DNA of 64,000 bases from Myxococcus sp. RHSTA-1-4 (GTDB lineage: Bacteria > Myxococcota > Myxococcia > Myxococcales > Myxococcaceae), in contig NZ_JAIQDG010000004.1 in assembly GCF_020037125.1 (NCBI RefSeq), forward strand, positions 124,001-188,000, in the 5' to 3' direction. Below, piece by piece: positions 26,262 through 36,423 of this stretch; the first letter of the stretch is position 1, and every line of letters begins with the position of its first letter. Under the pieces are notes generated by a model. The model did no database searches, was not told the origin of the DNA, and saw nothing but the letters and a program-made list of their open reading frames with translations. The position numbers and the translations under genes were made by a program.

Positions 26262-27920
26262 ATGACCGAGCTGCTCACCCGCGCTGAAGCGTCGAACTAC
26301 ACGCAGACCTCACGCCACTCGGATGTGCTCGCCTTCGTCGACGAGCTGTGCCGCCGCACGAAGCTCGCGCGCCGCGCCGACTTCGGAAAGAGCGGTGAGG
26401 GGCAACCCCTGGTCGCGCTCATCGTCAGCGACCGCAACTGCTTCACGCCGGAGCTGGCGCGCAAGCAGAAGAAGGCCGTGGTGCTGGTGGAGGCCAACAT
26501 CCACGCCGGCGAGGTGGAGGGCAAGGAGGCGCTGCTCGCGCTCGCCCGCGACCTCACCCTCACGAAGCTGGGCAAGAAGCTGCTGGACAAGCTGTGCCTG
26601 GTGCTGGTGCCCGACTTCAACCCCGACGGCAACGACCGCATCAGCCCCAACAACCGCAAGCTCAACCTGAAGGACCTCGAGGGCCAGGTGAACCCCGAGG
26701 GCGGCGTGGGCACGCGCTACACGGGCGAGGGCTGGAACCTCAACCGCGACAACACGAAGCAGGAGGCCCCCGAGACGCGCGCGCTCGCCGCGCTGTACCA
26801 GACGTGGTGGCCGCACCTCTTCATCGACTGCCACACCACCGACGGCAGCATCCACGCCTTCGACCTCACCTACGACACGTCCCACTCCAACGAGCCGCTC
26901 TTCTCGGAGCTGCGCGCTTACAACCGCGCGATGCTGGAGCGCGTGGCGGCGGCGGTGAAGAGCCGGCACGACTTCGACAGCTTCTGGTACGGCAACTACA
27001 AGGTCGAGGGCGACCCGAACTCCGGCTGGCACACCTACCCCGCGCTGCCGCGCTTCGGCAGCCACTACCGCGGGCTGCTCGGCCGGATGGACGTGCTGCT
27101 GGAGACCTACAGCTACATCGACTTCCCGCGCCGCTGCGCGGTGATGCGCGCGTGGCTGCTGGAGCTCATCCGCGACGCCGCGAAGAACGCCAGGGCCTAC
27201 CGCGCCATCACCGAGGCCGAGGAGGCGCGCATCATCGCCCGCGGCCAGACACCCGACGTGCAGCAGCTGGTGGGCATCAACTACGGCGTGGCCACCCGTG
27301 ACGGCCAGGGCGCGCTCACCTTCGAGTACCCCGCCTACGCGAAGCCCGGCGACATCGCCCGCATCCTCGCCTTCGACGAGGCGAGCATCACCGAGCGGCG
27401 CTACCCCGGGAAGCGCAAGCGCACCTACAAGACTCCGCACTACCGGACTTTCGTGCCCACGCAGGCGGTGAGCACTCCAGCGGCGTACCTCGCGCCGGCG
27501 GAGCTGGCGTCGCGCCTGGAGGGCCACGGCATCCGCTTCGAGCGCCTGCCCGAGCCGCGGCGCTTCACCGTGGACAGCTACCGCGTGGCCCGGCGCGAGG
27601 AGACGTTCAGCCCGGACGTGGCCGCGAACGTGCCGCCGCCCGGCGAGGCCGAGGTGCCGCTCAGCCAGAAGCCCAAGCCCGTGCGCTTCGAGACGGTGCT
27701 CACCGTCGCCCCCGAGCGCACCACGCGCGAGTTCCCCGCGGGGACGCTGTACGTCCCCACCGCGCAGCGCGCCGGCACGCTGGCCGTGTACCTGCTGGAG
27801 CCGCACTCCGACGACGGCTTCTGCCGCTGGCAGTTCCTCGACGGGATGATCTCCACGGGCGAGCTGTACCCCGTCCACCGCGTCGTGGAAGCCGCCACCG
27901 CGCCCAAGAAGGCGGAGTGA
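26262..27920 (+). CDS. M14 family zinc carboxypeptidase-like protein
   Basis: 552 residues. Zinc ligands are HAGEVEG (His81, Glu84) and IDCHTTDGS (His191). The substrate-side GWNLNRDNTKQEAPET segment contains the Asn-Arg pair of the M14 fold. The C-terminal 200 residues form a beta-rich addition. There is no signal peptide, so it may be cytoplasmic or released by another route. Substrate unknown. The gene starts 154 nt from the divergent sensor kinase. Confidence 0.88.
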   Translation: MTELLTRAEASNYTQTSRHSDVLAFVDELCRRTKLARRADFGKSGEGQPLVALIVSDRNCFTPELARKQKKAVVLVEANIHAGEVEGKEALLALARDLTLTKLGKKLLDKLCLVLVPDFNPDGNDRISPNNRKLNLKDLEGQVNPEGGVGTRYTGEGWNLNRDNTKQEAPETRALAALYQTWWPHLFIDCHTTDGSIHAFDLTYDTSHSNEPLFSELRAYNRAMLERVAAAVKSRHDFDSFWYGNYKVEGDPNSGWHTYPALPRFGSHYRGLLGRMDVLLETYSYIDFPRRCAVMRAWLLELIRDAAKNARAYRAITEAEEARIIARGQTPDVQQLVGINYGVATRDGQGALTFEYPAYAKPGDIARILAFDEASITERRYPGKRKRTYKTPHYRTFVPTQAVSTPAAYLAPAELASRLEGHGIRFERLPEPRRFTVDSYRVARREETFSPDVAANVPPPGEAEVPLSQKPKPVRFETVLTVAPERTTREFPAGTLYVPTAQRAGTLAVYLLEPHSDDGFCRWQFLDGMISTGELYPVHRVVEAATAPKKAE

Positions 27921-28103
27921 CGGCACGCCCGGGGTGTGAAATGGCCCCGGACCACGGGGTCATTCCTTCACAGCCTGTCCAACGCCCCGGGCAGCCAGTG
28001 TCTTCCGCTGAAGTGCTTCCCGGCTCCGAATGGGTGGCCCCGCCTCGCCCACCCCACCGGTTCGCTACCCTGACGGCTGCAACACCCGACAGGAGATGGC
28101 CCC

Positions 28104-29114
28104 ATGAAGCGTTCCGGCGAGAGTGAACAGAGGACTTTCCCATCCAGACCGCGGAAGGCCCCTGGCAACCGGGTGGCGCTACTCCTGGGTGTCCATGCAC
28201 TCGGGCTGGGGACGCTCGCCTGCGAGGCCCCGCCCTCAGACGCTTCCGCCAGCGGAGAGGAACAGCTCCGCGCCGCCGAGAGCGCATTGCATCCCTTGCG
28301 GTCCGCCAACGGCCTCATCACCAACGGCCTCATCACCAATGGCCTCATCACCAATGGCCTCATCACCAACGGCCTCACCTCCCTCGGGGTGAGCACCCCC
28401 AGCTTCAACCAATGGTTCGACTCCAACGCTCTGGAGTTCTCGGACATGGTGATGAAGTACGTGGTGTCCTGCGCCTACGCCGAGGGCACCTCGCTCACCT
28501 ACCGGAGCAGCACGACGATGGTCACCTATACCTGGTACGGGCTGCTGGGGCTCACGCCTGGATGGGCCAGCGGCCTGCCCATCTCCCCGGACGAGGAGCA
28601 GCTCATCACCGGGTGCCTCGCGGCGCACGTGAACAAGTTCGGCATCCAGATGGAGGTCTCCATCCGAGGGGCGACCGCCACGGGCGCCCTGCTGTCCGTG
28701 ACGAAGGAGGAGTCCACCGAGTTCTCCGAGAAGGAGGCCGCCTTCTTCGGCAACCTCGTCACGGACGGGGTCGTCTTCGCGTGCAGTGACCGCAACCTCA
28801 GCGGCCAGGAGAGCAGCGCCCGGGCCTGCGCCCTCTCGTCCCAGGCCAGCGGACTGAGCCCGGAGTGCCCCCCCATCCAGCATGTCGGTAGCTGCGGCAG
28901 TGTCTGCGTCCTGGACAAGGGCAAGGCCCACTACACGAGATGCACCGTCAACGGGCTCACCTACCTGCCGCTCACCACCCGCATCCGGTCCTCGGACATC
29001 TACCGGTGCGGCGATGGCATCTGTCAGGTCTCCGAGTCGTGTGACCCGGACCTTCGCTCCACCAACAACCGGTACAACGCCTGCGAGAGCGACTGCGGCG
29101 ACTGCCCCCAATGA
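28104..29114 (+). CDS. Predicted lipoprotein with NGLIT repeat, Cys-rich
   Basis: 336 residues; AGGAGA lies 8 nt before the ATG. An unusually long charged N-region leads to the hydrophobic core and lipobox LGTLAC. Residues about 69-93 are five tandem NGLIT-type pentapeptides. The mature part has many cysteines and ends in a CGDGICQVSESCDPD block, a myxobacterial-type Cys-rich calcium-binding-like terminus. NGLIT-type repeats are known from several myxobacterial surface proteins of unknown role. No catalytic motif is visible. Confidence 0.8.
   Translation: MKRSGESEQRTFPSRPRKAPGNRVALLLGVHALGLGTLACEAPPSDASASGEEQLRAAESALHPLRSANGLITNGLITNGLITNGLITNGLTSLGVSTPSFNQWFDSNALEFSDMVMKYVVSCAYAEGTSLTYRSSTTMVTYTWYGLLGLTPGWASGLPISPDEEQLITGCLAAHVNKFGIQMEVSIRGATATGALLSVTKEESTEFSEKEAAFFGNLVTDGVVFACSDRNLSGQESSARACALSSQASGLSPECPPIQHVGSCGSVCVLDKGKAHYTRCTVNGLTYLPLTTRIRSSDIYRCGDGICQVSESCDPDLRSTNNRYNACESDCGDCPQ
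28308..28382 (+). repeat. Five tandem 15-bp repeats coding NGLIT
   Basis: Five copies start at 28308, 28323, 28338, 28353 and 28368. Copies differ only at the third base of Asn or in the last codons, so the array looks recent and could vary in number between strains. Translation stays in frame at any copy number. Confidence 0.85.
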
Positions 29115-29144
29115 CCCACGCGAGCCACGCGGGCCGCCGCCTCC

Positions 29145-32100
29145 TCACCCGGCTGCCCGGCCGCGCGCCCACTCCAGGCCGCGGCGCAGCCGCGCCTGCA
29201 TGAGGTTGGGAGTGCCGGCGGCGCGGCGCAGCGCCTCTTCCAGCAGGCCCACCGGCGCCTCGCGCTCGCCCCGCCGCAGCCGCGCCACGGCCTGAAGCTC
29301 CAGCACCTCCAGCGGCTCCTGCTCCACCGAGCACGCGTCGGCGCGGGTCTGGAGCGCGCGCCATTCCTCGGGGCTGGACTCCCGCGTGGCCAGCTCCACC
29401 AGGCTGAGGAGCACGTCCTCGGAGGGGCTGAGGGGCGTGCCGGTGGAGGACACGCTCCGCCGCACCTCGGCGAGCTGCTCCCGCGCCCGCGCGTCCTCTC
29501 CCATACGGGCCAGCACCCGCGCATGGAGCAGCAGGGCCCACGGCCGGGGCGCCACCTCGCGGTGACGCTGCTCCAGGCTGATGGCGCGGGTGATGTGCGG
29601 CAGGGCCGCCTCCGTGTCCCCCGCCTGGTAGAGCAGCTCGCCCATGTTGTACTCGGCGAAGTACTCCCACCCCACCATCCCCAGCTCGCGCCCCAGGCGC
29701 ATGAACTGCTCCTGGTCCCTCAGCGCGCCGGGCAGGTCCCCGCGGGCCACCCGGAGGTTGCGGCGGTTGTTGAGGGCGCTGCCCAGGTGCAGCCGGTCCC
29801 CACGCCTGTAACAGGCGGCGATGAGCTCATCGAAGATACGATCGGCGTCATCGATGCGGCCCAGCATGGGGAGGATGGCGGCCAGCAGCAACAGGGACAC
29901 CACCCAGGACTCGTAGCCGGCGTCGCCCAGGGCGAGCGCGCGGGTGGCGGCCTCCTCCAGCGGGACACAGGCCTCCGCCCACTGGCCGGCGCGGAGCCGC
30001 GCGCGTCCCCAGCCCAGCAGCAGCCGGACCTGGAGCTGGGGAGACTGGAGCCCTCGCTCCCGTGCCAGCCGCTGGGCCTCGCCCACTCGCGCCTCGGAGC
30101 TGGCGTAGTCGTTCGTCCAGTCCAGGGCCATGGCCTCGTCCAGCAGCAGCTCCACCTCGTCCCCGGCGGCGCACAGGAACCGGGCCAGCGCCCGGGCCTC
30201 GGCGAAGTCCGCCTGCGAGTCCTCGTAGCGCCCCACGCGGTAGCGCATCAGGCCCCGCCCGCGCAGGGCGGCGAGGCGGCGCCGCGCGTCGTCCTCCGGC
30301 AGCAGCTCCAGCGCGCGGGTGTACGTCGACTCCGCCTCGAGGTAGGCGTGGCGTCCGCGAGCGGACTCGGCAAGCTGGATGTAGAGGGCGGCGGCATCCT
30401 CGCTCAGGCCGGCGGCGGCGGCATGGCGCGCCAGCTTCGGCAGGCGCTGGCGGTCGGTCGCGAGCGGCTGGCCCTGGAAGTAGCGGTAGGCGGCGCGGTG
30501 GATGCGCACGCGCTCCGCCTCGGGCAGCTCGCGCGCCACCGTCGCGCGCAGCAGCTCGTCGCGGAAGCCGTGGCCCCCCTGCCGCTGCGCCACCAGCAGC
30601 CCCAGCTCCCGCAACCGCCGCGTGGCGTAGAGCGGATCCAACGGAAAGTCCGCCGCGCCTCCGTCCTGCTCCAGCTCGCGCACCACGCCCTCGAGCTCGG
30701 CGGTGGTGAAGCCCGTGCCCAGCAGCGCGCACAGCCGGGCATGGGCCGCCAGCGTCGCCGGCAATGCCCGCAGCTCACGCTCCGCCAGCCACTCCACCAG
30801 GTGCAGCTCGGGCACCTCGTCCAGCTGGTCGGTGGTCAGATACCAGCTCCCACCGCCGGGGCGCTGGCGCACCCGCCCCTGGCGCTTGAGTCCATGCACC
30901 AGCTCCACGAGCAGGCGCGGGACGCGCTGGGCGCGCTCGGCCAGCCGCTCCAGCACCTCGATGGGAACGTTCTCCGCCGGCTCCAGGAGGTTGCGGCACA
31001 GCTCCACCGCGCCATCCCTCGGCAAGGGGCCGAGCGTCAGGAGGTGGCTGCGCGCCGCGCGCGCGCCCCACTCGGGACGCAGGCGCTGGAATCCCGGGCG
31101 CGCCAGCACACACACCCAGAGGGGAAGGTGCGACTCGGCCAGCGTGGCGTACTCCAGGGCGTCCAGCGCCGCCTCTCCGGCCTCGTGCGCGTCGTCGATG
31201 ATGAGGCACAGGGGCTGGCGGCGGGCACGCGCGGCCAGCAGCTCGCCAGCGGCGCGCAGGGCCAGCGAGTGCAGGGCGCCCGGGGCCACGGCCCGCTCCC
31301 GCAGCTCGTCCGCGTCCGGGGAGAGCCACCCGAGCGTGGCGGCCACCACGGGCCACAGCTCCTCGCCCAGCTCGGCTCCCAGCAGGTGGAAGAGGCTGGC
31401 ACGCCCCTCTTCCTTCGGGCCGGTCCCCTCTCCATGGAAGGCACCGAGCGCCCCGCTCATGAGGGCGCGCAGGGTGCCCTCGGGAGCCCCCGGCGCGGGC
31501 TGGCGGGCCCGCCACGCGTACACCTGCACGCCGGGAAGCGCTTCTCGCATCCGCTGGGCGAGGCAGGCCCCCAGGAATGACTTGCCCGAGCCCCACTCTC
31601 CCACCACCGAGGCCAGCGTGGGCGCCCGCTCCTCCAGCGCCGCCCTCGCGCTCCCCATCAGCTCCGCCAGCTCCCCCTCGCGGCCCACCAGCCCCGAAGG
31701 CTCGGCGCCGGGGAGGATGGTGGTGAGGTCCTGCTGCGGCGTGGCGCGCGAGGCGCGCCGGAAGAGGCCGGGCCGGCCCGGAACCGCCAGACAGGGCAGC
31801 TCGGGCAGGGCCTCCATGGCCGCGGCGGTCAGCAGGAGCGTGGCGGGGTCGCCGTCCTCCGGGTAGCGGTCCTTCCGGGTGAGGACGCCGCCGAAGTAGC
31901 GCGCTGGGGCGCCGGGGGACTGCTGCACCGTCACCGACGTCACGTCCAGCAGCACGGCGGGCGCCAGTTCGTGCGCGGCGAGCCCCTCCGCCGCCCTCCG
32001 CGCGCGCTGGGCGGGGTTCTCGCCCGTGTTCGGGTCGAACACCGCGGCGAACCGGGTGCCCTCGTAGAAGGCCAGATGTCCGCCGAAATCCGCCATCAGC

Positions 32101-33158
32101 TTCTGGAGGGTGACGGCGGTGGCGCCGGAGTGGAAGAAGAGCACCGCGACGGTGCGGCGGCTGAGGTTCGGAACAGCGGGCCGCGCCGGAGCCTCGGGAG
32201 CCCGGGTGATGGCGGACGGCCGCTCCTCGCGGGCGAGCGCCTCCTGGAGGGCGAGGCGCACCGCCACCGCGCTGTCGAAGCGCCGCTCCGGCTCCTTGGC
32301 GAGGCAGCGCAGCACCACCGCCTCGAGCGCCTCCGGCACGGACGTCAGCTCCACGAGGCGTGGGGGACGCAGCGAGAGGTGCGCCTGGAACACATCCGCC
32401 TGGGCACCGAAGAAGGGCGTCCGACCGGTGAGCATCTCGTAGAAGAGCACGCCCAGCGCATACAGGTCCGCGCGCGCGTCCAGGGCCGGCGCTCCCGCGC
32501 ACTGCTCCGGGGCCATGTACTCGGCCGTCCCCGCGAAGGCGCCCCCGGTGCAGAGGAAGGGTGGGACTTCGCCGGGCGGGGCCAGCGGCCGAGCCAGCCC
32601 GAAGTCGATGAGGGTGGCCCGGCCCGCGGAGGAGTCCACGTAGACGTGCTCCGGCTTGAGGTCACCATGGAGGAAGCCGCGTGCGTGCACGGCGGCCACC
32701 GCATCCACCAGGGCGAGCGCGCACGGGGCGAACACCCCGCGCGGGAGCGGACCGGCACACCGCTCCAGCAGCCCGGCCAGCGTGGGCGATTCGAGGCGTT
32801 GCATGACGAGGTAGGGCCGGTCCCCGGGAAGCCGCCCCACCTCGTATACCGCCGGGACGGTGGGCGGGCCGATGGCGCGCAGCACCTGTCCCTCATGGCT
32901 CAACTGGGCCCCGGCCATCGGGTGCTCGGGGTGCGCCACCTTGATGGCCACCGGCGCGCCATCCACCTCCCGGCGCGCGGCCAGCAGCAGCCCGAAGCCG
33001 CCTCGAGCCATCACCTCCTCCAGGTGATGGCCGGCCAGGACGAGGTCCCCCGGAGGGCGCTCACGCGTCGCGGATGGCGCCGGGGTGGGAGCCGCGCCTG
33101 GCGGGCAATCCGCATGGACCTCCACCCACCGACGTCCGCATGTGTGGCAGCGCGGCAC
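29145..33158 (-). CDS. Ser/Thr protein kinase fused to a degenerate cyclase-like region, AAA ATPase and TPR-like repeats
   Basis: 1337 residues from a GTG at 33158; GGAGG lies about 8 nt upstream. CHTCGRRW at the start may be a zinc ribbon. Kinase about 42-310: Lys73 in AIKV, HGDLKPEH with Asp166 (Gly replaces Arg of HRD), DFG Asp185. Residues about 335-470 (RTVAVLFFHSGATA, DFGGHLAFYEG) resemble a class III cyclase fold without the metal-binding aspartates. AAA: Walker A GEWGSGKS at 520-527, Walker B LIIDD. From about 930 on, TPR-like helix pairs. Similar layouts occur in kinase/cyclase/AAA/TPR fusions. It is divergent from a second kinase with a related C-terminus. Confidence 0.88.
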   Translation of the reverse strand: MPRCHTCGRRWVEVHADCPPGAAPTPAPSATRERPPGDLVLAGHHLEEVMARGGFGLLLAARREVDGAPVAIKVAHPEHPMAGAQLSHEGQVLRAIGPPTVPAVYEVGRLPGDRPYLVMQRLESPTLAGLLERCAGPLPRGVFAPCALALVDAVAAVHARGFLHGDLKPEHVYVDSSAGRATLIDFGLARPLAPPGEVPPFLCTGGAFAGTAEYMAPEQCAGAPALDARADLYALGVLFYEMLTGRTPFFGAQADVFQAHLSLRPPRLVELTSVPEALEAVVLRCLAKEPERRFDSAVAVRLALQEALAREERPSAITRAPEAPARPAVPNLSRRTVAVLFFHSGATAVTLQKLMADFGGHLAFYEGTRFAAVFDPNTGENPAQRARRAAEGLAAHELAPAVLLDVTSVTVQQSPGAPARYFGGVLTRKDRYPEDGDPATLLLTAAAMEALPELPCLAVPGRPGLFRRASRATPQQDLTTILPGAEPSGLVGREGELAELMGSARAALEERAPTLASVVGEWGSGKSFLGACLAQRMREALPGVQVYAWRARQPAPGAPEGTLRALMSGALGAFHGEGTGPKEEGRASLFHLLGAELGEELWPVVAATLGWLSPDADELRERAVAPGALHSLALRAAGELLAARARRQPLCLIIDDAHEAGEAALDALEYATLAESHLPLWVCVLARPGFQRLRPEWGARAARSHLLTLGPLPRDGAVELCRNLLEPAENVPIEVLERLAERAQRVPRLLVELVHGLKRQGRVRQRPGGGSWYLTTDQLDEVPELHLVEWLAERELRALPATLAAHARLCALLGTGFTTAELEGVVRELEQDGGAADFPLDPLYATRRLRELGLLVAQRQGGHGFRDELLRATVARELPEAERVRIHRAAYRYFQGQPLATDRQRLPKLARHAAAAGLSEDAAALYIQLAESARGRHAYLEAESTYTRALELLPEDDARRRLAALRGRGLMRYRVGRYEDSQADFAEARALARFLCAAGDEVELLLDEAMALDWTNDYASSEARVGEAQRLARERGLQSPQLQVRLLLGWGRARLRAGQWAEACVPLEEAATRALALGDAGYESWVVSLLLLAAILPMLGRIDDADRIFDELIAACYRRGDRLHLGSALNNRRNLRVARGDLPGALRDQEQFMRLGRELGMVGWEYFAEYNMGELLYQAGDTEAALPHITRAISLEQRHREVAPRPWALLLHARVLARMGEDARAREQLAEVRRSVSSTGTPLSPSEDVLLSLVELATRESSPEEWRALQTRADACSVEQEPLEVLELQAVARLRRGEREAPVGLLEEALRRAAGTPNLMQARLRRGLEWARGRAAG

Positions 33159-33441
33159 TCAGCCACCTCCAGGGCCCTTCAATCCAAGACACTTCGGAAC
33201 GCCCCCCGTGGGGCCCGCCCAGTCCTGACAGACTAGTCGCCGCCAGCGGCTTTTTCATGTGAAGCAGGCGAATCCGTCTTCATTCCAGACGCACCTGTTC
33301 GAGAGCCGCCAATCCGCGACCCGCGAATGCCAGCCCGGTGACGTCCGCTGGCCAGCCCCCTCGTTCGCGGGGGTTGTATGCCTTGTCATGTTTCACCGGG
33401 AGGTATCTGCTCCAAGGTGTTTCCCTATCGGCGGGTGTGCC

Positions 33442-34848
33442 ATGGACGAAACGACGCAGCCCACTGCGCAAGGCCCATTCTCGCGGGTACTGGGAGGCAC
33501 CAGCGGCAGCGGGGCCCCGGCGGCGGCTGTGCTGGCCGGGGAGTACTACCTGAAGGAGGAGCTGGGTCAGGGCGGCCATGGAATCGTCTACAAGGCGGAG
33601 CACCGCATTCTCGGCCGCCCCGCCGCGGTGAAAATCCTGCACCCCCACCTGGCCGACAACCGGGAGATGATGCAGCGCTTCGTGCGCGAGGCGCGGGTGG
33701 TGAACCAGATCCGCCACGCCAACGTCGTGGACATCCACGACTTCGGCCTGCTGCCGGATGGCAGGCCCTACCTCGTGATGGAGCTGTTGCCGGGCCGGAC
33801 GCTGAGCCAGCTCCTGAAGGAGAAGGGGCGGCTGCCACCCGCGCGGGCGCTGGCGTACCTCGAGCCGGTGTGCGTCGCGCTGGAGGCCGTCCACCAGACG
33901 GGAGTGGTCCATCGCGACTTGAAGGCCAGCAACGTGGCCGTGCTGACCGAGGGCGTGGTGCCCCGGGTGAAGCTGCTGGACTTCGGCATCGCCAAGTTCA
34001 TCCACCCGGAGCAGGACTTCGGCGGGCTGACGGTGGTGGGGCAGCGGCTGGGCAGCCTGCACGCCATGGCACCGGAGCAGCTCCGGGGAAGCCCCATCAG
34101 CCCCGCCACGGACATCTATGCGCTGGGCGTGCTGCTCTTCCAGCTGCTCACGGCCTCCTACCCCTTCCACTCCAATGACCCGCTGGAGCTGGAGCGGATG
34201 CACCTGGAGATGCCACCGCCTCCCCCGAGCGCGTGGGTCCCGGTATCCCCCGCGCTGGATGCCGTGGTGCTGCGCTGCCTGGAGAAGGAGGCCGGAAGGC
34301 GCTACCCGGACGTGGCCTCCTTCCTGGCCGCGCTGCGGGCCGCGGTGCTCCCCGCCTCTCAGTGCGGGACCTCCCGCGCACGCAGCACCCGGGCCTTCGC
34401 CCTCCACGTGGCGGTGGTCCCCGAGGGCGACGAGGACGACCAGGTGTACGTCACCACCTCCGAGCTGCTCGACGGCCTCGAGCGGGAGCTGCGCACCCTG
34501 GGGTTCATCCCCACGGTGCGCACCGGCATGACGCTGCTGGGTGTCTACCTGCTGGAAGACACCTCCCCCACGGCGCCCCGGCGGCTGGTGGAGACGGGAC
34601 GGGAGCTCCACGCCAGGACCCTGGCGCAAGGAGCGGCCCACCCCGGCATGCGCGTGACGGTCAGCACCTGTGCCCACCTGGGACAGGTGGACATCTGTCA
34701 GACGCCCGCGGGAGTCGAAGTGGTGGGCGGGCCCGTCGTGGACATCGCCGGCTGGGTGGTCCGCAACGGCGGCGACTTCGTGCTGACGCCGGAGGCGGCG
34801 AGGGTCCACGGAGAGCTCACACGTCAGCCCCTCACGACGCCGTCGTAG
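33442..34848 (+). CDS. Ser/Thr protein kinase with C-terminal cyclase-like region
   Basis: 468 residues from the ATG at 33442; an upstream in-frame ATG at 33388 has no family sequence after it. Kinase motifs: GQGGHG loop, Lys64 in AAVKIL, HRDLKASN with Asp159, DFG at 180. All catalytic residues are present. There is no transmembrane segment. Residues about 317-460 (RAFALHVAVVPEG, LERELRTLGFIPTVRTGM, GMRVTVSTCAHLGQVDI) resemble a cyclase-type alpha/beta domain with metal sites lost, as in the divergent kinase upstream. The 3' end overlaps the convergent DUF1501-type gene by 25 nt. Confidence 0.87.
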   Translation: MDETTQPTAQGPFSRVLGGTSGSGAPAAAVLAGEYYLKEELGQGGHGIVYKAEHRILGRPAAVKILHPHLADNREMMQRFVREARVVNQIRHANVVDIHDFGLLPDGRPYLVMELLPGRTLSQLLKEKGRLPPARALAYLEPVCVALEAVHQTGVVHRDLKASNVAVLTEGVVPRVKLLDFGIAKFIHPEQDFGGLTVVGQRLGSLHAMAPEQLRGSPISPATDIYALGVLLFQLLTASYPFHSNDPLELERMHLEMPPPPPSAWVPVSPALDAVVLRCLEKEAGRRYPDVASFLAALRAAVLPASQCGTSRARSTRAFALHVAVVPEGDEDDQVYVTTSELLDGLERELRTLGFIPTVRTGMTLLGVYLLEDTSPTAPRRLVETGRELHARTLAQGAAHPGMRVTVSTCAHLGQVDICQTPAGVEVVGGPVVDIAGWVVRNGGDFVLTPEAARVHGELTRQPLTTPS

Positions 34849-36416
34849 ACGCCGTAGCCGCCAGGAATGAAGAAGTCCTTCCCCGGCTCCAGCCCGAAGG
34901 CCCGGATGACCGTCGCCGCGATGTCCTGCGAGCGCGGCGTGCGCGTCACCCGCTCCCCGGACTCCTCCACCAGCGTCACCGGCACGCCCATGGGAGAGCC
35001 GTTCATCGTCTCGTCGTACCCTCCGAGCATCTGGTTCCCCTGGATGCCGCCGCCCACGAGGATGGCGCAGGTCGCCGGGTGGTGGTCGCTGCCGTGCTTC
35101 GGGAAGGTGCGCCCGAAGTCGCTGTAGACGTAGACCAGCGTCTCGTCCAGCAGCGACCGGGACGGGTCGGACCGGCTCGGAGTCAGGCTCATCTCGATGC
35201 ACATCCGCCCCACCATCTCCAGCGCGATGCGCAGGTGGTTGGTGTGGAGCTGCACCCCGTTCGCGCTGTGGGTATCGAAGGTGTTGTTGGCGAAGCTGGA
35301 GGCCCGCAGGTTCACCGACGTCACCAGGTCGGACTTCAGCAACTGCAGCGCGAAGGAATACGCGCCCATCGACGTGCCCGTGCCGCAGGAGTCCGCGTAG
35401 CCGATGCAGGCCGACCAGTCCACGGGATAGGCCGGGTCGTCCTTGAGCTTCTCCCAGGACGGCGTGTTGGACAGCACCGAGAGGATGTCCCGGCGGAGGG
35501 TCCTGCTCGCGCCCTTGTACGTGTCATAGAGCTGCTCGAGCATCGCGTCCGTGCCGCTGCTGGAAATGCCCCGCTCCTGGCGCAGCGCCTTCATCAGGGC
35601 CGCGTCCACCGGGGTGGCGGGCACCGTGCCCGGGAGCGCCGAGCCGTCGAAGGCGACGTCGGGAACGTCGCTCCGCGCGCGGAGTCCCTTCCAGGCGCTG
35701 TCGCGCTTGTCGGACAGCGTCGGCTCCACCGAGGACGCGGAGAGCAACACCGTCGGGTTCGCCAGCGCGGGCAGTCCGAGTGCGCGCGGCAACGTACCGC
35801 CGAGGCTGACGTTGGGGATGGGCCGGTCCGGGAACCGCTGGGCCAGGGCGTTGGCGATGACCGCCTGCACCGCGGGGGCCCGGAAGTTCGAGCCCGCCAC
35901 ACCGCACATGCTCGCGATGATTCCGCTGGTGTGCGCGGCCGTGTTCTGGTCCGCCCCCACGAGCACCGCGGCCTTGTCGTAGAGCCGGTACGTGGGGTTC
36001 GCCCACGCGTAGCCCCAGGGCCGGAAGTTCTGCTGGTTCCCCGAGGCGGGATTCTGCCCGCTCGCGTCGGCCGGGTTCGCCCAGTTCCAGAAGACGGGGC
36101 CGCGCAGCTTCCGCACGGGCCCGGGCGCATCCAGGTCCACCGGCGAGCGGTCGAAGTTCTCCACCTGCTCGGGCAGGTAGCCATGGGGGATGAGGCCGCC
36201 CTTGGGCGTGGGGATGAACTTGTCGATGCCCGCGCGCGTCAGCGGCGTGAAGAAGGTCTCCCAGTGGAGCCCTCCATCCAGCCAGATGCCCAGGAGCTTG
36301 GTCGGCCTGCCCGGCGTCGACTGCGCCGAGGCCACCGGGAATCCGAAGCGCGCCATCAGTCCGAGGTGAGCGGCCCCGAAGGCCAGCTCGAACAGCTTGC
36401 GACGAGAGAGCTTCAT
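34824..36416 (-). CDS. DUF1501/DUF1552-type exported protein with Tat signal
   Basis: 530 residues. The N-terminus KLSRRKLFELAFGAAHLGL is a twin-arginine signal, so folded export with a cofactor is possible. SDFGRTFPKHGSDHHPA and GIQGNQMLGGYDETMNG are typical of the DUF1501 sulfatase-like family, common in planctomycetes and myxobacteria beside DUF1588-type proteins. It is the last gene of a three-gene operon, 7 nt after the cytochrome c gene. Role unknown; polysaccharide-related functions have been proposed for the family. Confidence 0.83.
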   Translation of the reverse strand: MKLSRRKLFELAFGAAHLGLMARFGFPVASAQSTPGRPTKLLGIWLDGGLHWETFFTPLTRAGIDKFIPTPKGGLIPHGYLPEQVENFDRSPVDLDAPGPVRKLRGPVFWNWANPADASGQNPASGNQQNFRPWGYAWANPTYRLYDKAAVLVGADQNTAAHTSGIIASMCGVAGSNFRAPAVQAVIANALAQRFPDRPIPNVSLGGTLPRALGLPALANPTVLLSASSVEPTLSDKRDSAWKGLRARSDVPDVAFDGSALPGTVPATPVDAALMKALRQERGISSSGTDAMLEQLYDTYKGASRTLRRDILSVLSNTPSWEKLKDDPAYPVDWSACIGYADSCGTGTSMGAYSFALQLLKSDLVTSVNLRASSFANNTFDTHSANGVQLHTNHLRIALEMVGRMCIEMSLTPSRSDPSRSLLDETLVYVYSDFGRTFPKHGSDHHPATCAILVGGGIQGNQMLGGYDETMNGSPMGVPVTLVEESGERVTRTPRSQDIAATVIRAFGLEPGKDFFIPGGYGVYDGVVRG

Positions 36417-36423
36417 GCGTGCC

